In this document: positions 60,301-64,000 of the stretch, in pieces
Numbering within the stretch: the stretch's first letter is position 1
Layout of the letters: the number at the start of each line of letters is the position of its first letter
Source of the DNA: Lepidurus packardi
Taxonomy: Eukaryota; Arthropoda; Branchiopoda; Notostraca; Triopsidae
NCBI GenBank assembly: GCA_023053545.1
Contig: JAKZAN010000047.1
Coordinates: 434,001 to 498,000 of the forward strand
Direction: 5' to 3'
Length of the DNA: 64,000 nucleotides
Notes under the pieces: generated by a model
Databases searched by the model: none
Told to the model about the DNA's origin: nothing
The model's input: only the letters and a program-made list of their open reading frames with translations
Translations under genes and position numbers: made by a program

Positions 60301-60974
60301 GAATTAATTCAGAACGTAAGGAATTAATTAAGTACGTAAGGAATTAATTAAGTCCGTAAGGAATTAATTCAGTCCGTAAGGAATTAATTCAGTCCGTAAG
60401 GAATTAATTCAGTCCGTAAGGAATTAATTCAGTCAGTAAGGAATTAATTCAGTCCGTAAGGAATTAATTCAGTAAGTAAGGAATTAATTCAGTCCGTAAG
60501 TATTTAATTCAGTCCGTCAGGTATTAATTCAGTCCGTAAGGAATTAATTCAGTCCGTAAGGAATTAATTCAGTCCGTAAGGAATTAATTCAGTCCGTAAG
60601 GAATAAGTTCAGTACGTAAGGAATTAATTCAGTCCGTAATCGATTAATTAAGTCCGTAATGAATTAATTCAGTCCGTATGAAATTAATTCAGTCCGTAAG
60701 GAATTAATTAAGGAATTAATTCAGTCCGTAAGGAATTAATTCAGTCCGCAAGGAATTATTTCAGTACGTAAGGAAATAATTCAGTCCGTAAGTAATTAAT
60801 TCAGTCCGTAAGGAATAACTTCAGTACGTAAAGAAATAATTCAGTCCGTAATGGATTAATTAAGTCCGTAATGAATTAATTCAGTCCGTAAGGAATTAAT
60901 AAAATCCGTACGGAATTAATTCAGACCGTAAGGAATTAATTAAGTACGTAAGGATTTTATTCAGTCCGTAAGGT
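54375..60974. repeat. Array segment F: disrupted 1.1-kb units with the last two inverted monomers
   Basis: The same marker recurs at irregular intervals (57,043, 57,715, 58,827, 59,839; spacings 2,668, 672, 1,112 and 1,012). Two closely related blocks near 54,720-54,930 and 55,190-55,400 each carry an inverted monomer (54,816 and 55,296), the last two in the window. A local oddity is ATGGATAAATGGATT at about 56,897, which breaks the 20-bp register. Confidence 0.75.
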
Positions 60975-61574
60975 ATTAATTCAGTCCGTAAGGAATTAAT
61001 TCAGTCCGTAAGGAATTAATTCAGTCTGTAATGGATTAATTAAGTCCGTAATGAATAAATTCAGTCCGTAAGGAATTAATAAAATCCGTACGGAATTAAT
61101 TCAGTTCGTAAGGAATTTATTCAGTCCGTAAGGAATTAATGAAATCCGTACGGAATTAATTCAGTCCGTAAGGAATTAATAAAATCCGTACGGAATTAAT
61201 TCAGACCGTAAGGAATTAATTAAGTACGTAAGGAATTAATTAAGTCCGTAAGGAATTAATTCAGTCCGTAAGGAATTAATTTAGTCCGTAAGGAATTAAT
61301 TCAGTCCGTAAGGAATTAATTCAGTCAGTAAGGAATTAATTCAGTCCGTAATTAACTAATTCAGTCCGTAAGGAATTAATTCAGTCCGTAAGGATTTAAT
61401 TCAGTCCGTAAGGTATTAATTCAGTCCGTAAGGAATTTATTCAGTCCGTAAGGAATTAATAAAATCCGTACGGAATTAATTCAGTACGTAAGGAATTAAT
61501 AAAATCCGTACGGAATTAATTCAGACCGTAAGGAATTATTTAAGTACGTAAGGAATTAATTAAGTCCGTAAGGA
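60975..61574. repeat. Copy 1 of an exact 600-bp tandem duplication
   Basis: Bases 60,975-61,626 equal 61,575-62,226 with no mismatch seen, at an offset of 600 (30 monomers). Rare private variants are shared, such as AATGAAATCCG near 61,140 and CCGTAATTAACTAATTC near 61,350, so the match is not simply due to monomer similarity. Confidence 0.92.
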
Positions 61575-62226
61575 ATTAATTCAGTCCGTAAGGAATTAAT
61601 TCAGTCCGTAAGGAATTAATTCAGTCTGTAATGGATTAATTAAGTCCGTAATGAATAAATTCAGTCCGTAAGGAATTAATAAAATCCGTACGGAATTAAT
61701 TCAGTTCGTAAGGAATTTATTCAGTCCGTAAGGAATTAATGAAATCCGTACGGAATTAATTCAGTCCGTAAGGAATTAATAAAATCCGTACGGAATTAAT
61801 TCAGACCGTAAGGAATTAATTAAGTACGTAAGGAATTAATTAAGTCCGTAAGGAATTAATTCAGTCCGTAAGGAATTAATTTAGTCCGTAAGGAATTAAT
61901 TCAGTCCGTAAGGAATTAATTCAGTCAGTAAGGAATTAATTCAGTCCGTAATTAACTAATTCAGTCCGTAAGGAATTAATTCAGTCCGTAAGGATTTAAT
62001 TCAGTCCGTAAGGTATTAATTCAGTCCGTAAGGAATTTATTCAGTCCGTAAGGAATTAATAAAATCCGTACGGAATTAATTCAGTACGTAAGGAATTAAT
62101 AAAATCCGTACGGAATTAATTCAGACCGTAAGGAATTATTTAAGTACGTAAGGAATTAATTAAGTCCGTAAGGAATTAATTCAGTCCGTAAGGAATTAAT
62201 TCAGTCCGTAAGGAATTAATTCAGTC
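61575..62226. repeat. Copy 2 of the exact 600-bp tandem duplication
   Basis: This is the second copy with its 52-base overrun. It carries the same private variants near 61,740 and 61,950 and ends at 62,227, where TCTGTAATGG of copy 1 is replaced by TCCGTATGAA. The absence of differences suggests a very recent event, or an assembly duplication. Confidence 0.9.
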
Positions 62227-64000
62227 CGTATGAAATTAATTCAGTCCGTAAGGAATTAATTAAGGAATTAATTCAGTCCGTAAGGAATTAATTCAGTCCG
62301 TAAGGAATTATTTCAGTATGTAAGGAAATAATTCAGTCCGTAAGTAATTAATTCAGTCCGTAAGGAATAACTTCAGTACGTAAAGAAATAATTCAGTCCG
62401 AAATGGATTAATTAAGTCCGTAATGAATTAATTCAGTCCGTAAGGAATTAATAAAATCCGTACGGAATTAATTCAGACCGTAAGGAATTAATTAAGTACG
62501 TAAGGAATTAACTAAGTCCGAAAGGAATTAATTCAGTCCGTAAGGAATTAATTCAGTCCGTAAGGATTTAATTCAGTCAGTAAGGAATTAATTCAGTCCG
62601 TAAGGAATTAATTAAGTACGTAAGGAATTAACTAAGTCCGAAAGGAATTAATTCAGTCCGTAAGGAATTAATTCAGTCCGTAAGGATTTAATTCAGTCCG
62701 TAAGGAATTAATTCAGTCTCTAATGGATTAATTAAGTCCGTAATGAATAAATTCAGTCCGTAAGGAATTAATAAAATCCGTACGGAATTAATTCAGTTCG
62801 TAAGGAATTTATTTAGTCCGTAAGGAATTAATAAAATCCGTACGGAATTAATTCAGTCCGTAAGGAATTAATAAAATCCGTACGGAATTAATTCAGACCG
62901 TAAGGAATTAATTCAGTCCGTAAGGAATTAATTCAGTCTGTAATGGATTAATTAAGTCCGTAATGAATAAATTCAGTCCGTAAGGAATTAATAAAATCCG
63001 TACGGAATTAATTCAGTTCGTAAGGAATTTATTTAGTCCGTAAGGAATTAATAAAATCCGTACGGAATTAATTCAGTCCGTAAGGAATTAATAAAATCCG
63101 TACGGAATTAATTCAGTCCGTAAGGAATTAATTCAGTCCGTAAGGAATTAATTCAGTCCGTAAGGATTTTATTCAGTCCGTAAGGTATTAATTCAGTCCG
63201 TAAGGAATTAATTCAGTCCGTGAGGAATTAATTCAGTCTGTAATGGATTAATTAAGTCCGTAATGAATAAATTCAGTCCGTAAGGAATTAATAAAATCCG
63301 TAAGGAATTAATGAAATCCGTACGGAATTAATTCAGTCCGTAAGGAATTAATAAAATCCGTACGGAATTAATTCAGACCGTAAGGAATTAATTAAGTACG
63401 TAAGGAATTAATTAAGTCCGTAAGGAATTAATTCAGTCCGTAAGGAATTAATTTAGTCCGTAAGGAATTAATTCAGTCCGTAAGGAATTAATTCAGTCAG
63501 TAAGGAATTAATTCAGTCCGTAAGGAATTAATTCAGTCCGTAAGGAATTAATTCAGTCCGTAAGGAATTTATTCAGTCCGTAAGGAATTAATAAAATCCG
63601 TACGGAATTAATTCAGTACGTAAGGAATTAATAAAATCCGTACGGAATTAATTCAGACCGTAAGGAATTATTTAAGTACGTAAGGAATTAATTAAGTCCG
63701 TAAGGAATTAATTCAGTCCGTAAGGAATTAATTCAGTCCGTAAGGAATTAATTCAGTCCGTATGAAATTAATTCAGTCCGTAAGGAATTAATTAAGGAAT
63801 TAATTCAGTCCGTAAGGAATTAATTCAGTCCGTAAGGAATTATTTCAGTATGTAAGGAAATAATTCAGTCCGTAAGTAATTAATTCAGTCCGTAAGGAAT
63901 AACTTCAGTACGTAAAGAAATAATTCAGTCCGAAATGGATTAATTAAGTCCGTAATGAATTAATTCAGTCCGTAAGGAATTAATAAAATCCGTACGGAAT
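62227..64000. repeat. Array segment G: right-hand end of the window, still satellite
   Basis: Further units of the 1.1-kb type follow (marker at 62,315 and 63,847, spacing 1,532), with two near-identical short blocks rich in TCCGTACGGA near 62,760 and 62,980. The last bases are a palindromic-type monomer cut by the window edge, so the array continues. Confidence 0.85.

Larger units (their letters stand above)
4863..64000. repeat. Satellite DNA array, 20-bp monomer, about 59.1 kb, continuing past the window
   Basis: The whole stretch is a head-to-tail array of GTCCGTAAGGAATTAATTCA and its variants, roughly 2,950 copies. The monomer is 35% G+C, with G+C concentrated in GTCCGTAAGG and A+T in AATTAATTCA, and it has one CpG. 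Common variants start GTCAG, GTTCG, GACCG, GTACG or GTCTG, or carry AATGA, TATGA, AATCGA or GGATTT. Also present are a palindromic type (TCCGTACGGA), a CpG-free type, a 12-bp truncated unit and inverted monomers. Because 20 is not a multiple of 3 and the monomer carries TAA more than once, no frame stays open. There is no gene or non-satellite insertion in it. Satellites of this kind are typical of centromeric, subtelomeric or other heterochromatin; which applies here cannot be seen. Confidence 0.99.

Noticed and set aside
4863..64000. CRISPR-like array of short repeats
   Set aside because: Repeats abut one another with no unique spacers, and there are no cas genes; this is tandem satellite DNA next to a eukaryotic LINE.
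4863..64000. Telomere made of a long (20-bp) telomerase repeat, as in some yeasts
   Set aside because: Those repeats are nearly uniform and short in total length. Here there are inverted monomers, truncated units and kilobase-scale higher-order duplications, which telomerase would not make. A subtelomeric location remains possible.
4863..64000. Protein encoded by the 20-bp repeat (repeat polypeptide)
   Set aside because: 20 bp is out of register with codons and TAA occurs in every frame within one 60-bp cycle on the plus strand; the minus strand (TTAATT) is likewise closed.

Overview
The window is eukaryotic repeat DNA in two parts. Positions 1-4,862 hold one LINE-type (non-LTR) retrotransposon with both reading frames open. 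Positions 4,863-64,000 are a continuous satellite array with a 20-bp monomer that runs off the right edge. I found no host gene, tRNA, rRNA or CRISPR array. The organism cannot be named from this. The ORF2 protein has features of the R1/LOA/Tad/I side of the LINE tree. Several stretches look Tad-like (QNIRKS near the N-terminus, QGSPLSP in the RT, the C-terminal Cys-His block), which would fit a fungus, but related elements also occur in arthropods and other invertebrates.

The retrotransposon (left part) has, in order: a short 5' leader whose true start may lie outside the window; ORF1 (456 aa, Gag-like, with an N-terminal four-cysteine motif, a coiled coil and three CCHC knuckles); ORF2 (1,044 aa, APE-type endonuclease, reverse transcriptase and a C-terminal Cys-His motif); and a 3' UTR with three C-rich tandem units and two stem-loops. 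It ends in a 29-A tail joined directly to satellite DNA. ORF1 and ORF2 lie in the same frame, separated by one TAG and one ACA codon. No frameshift or internal stop is visible, so this looks like a young and possibly competent copy. ORF1 would coat the RNA; ORF2 would nick the target and copy the RNA from the nick, with the 3' stem-loop and poly(A) as likely recognition sites.

The satellite (right part) is about 59.1 kb, close to 2,950 monomers. The commonest monomer is GTCCGTAAGGAATTAATTCA (35% G+C): a G+C-richer 10-bp half with one CpG, then an A+T-rich 10-bp half containing the palindrome GAATTAATTC. Stop codons occur in all frames. The array is built from ordered variants in nested higher-order repeats. 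These include 140-bp pairs, units of about 0.52-0.54 kb, a 600-bp exact duplication, 1.1-kb units, a 1,232-bp pair, a 1.6-kb block in three copies, 4.2-4.3-kb units, and a 5,160-bp tandem duplication with one mismatch seen in 5,222 aligned bases. Thirty-three monomers are inverted, all between 6,097 and 55,305. Recent duplications of very different size point to continuing unequal exchange or replication-based amplification. No previously undescribed gene system is evident. The best leads are the satellite architecture and the ORF1/ORF2 junction and 3'-end structures of the retrotransposon.
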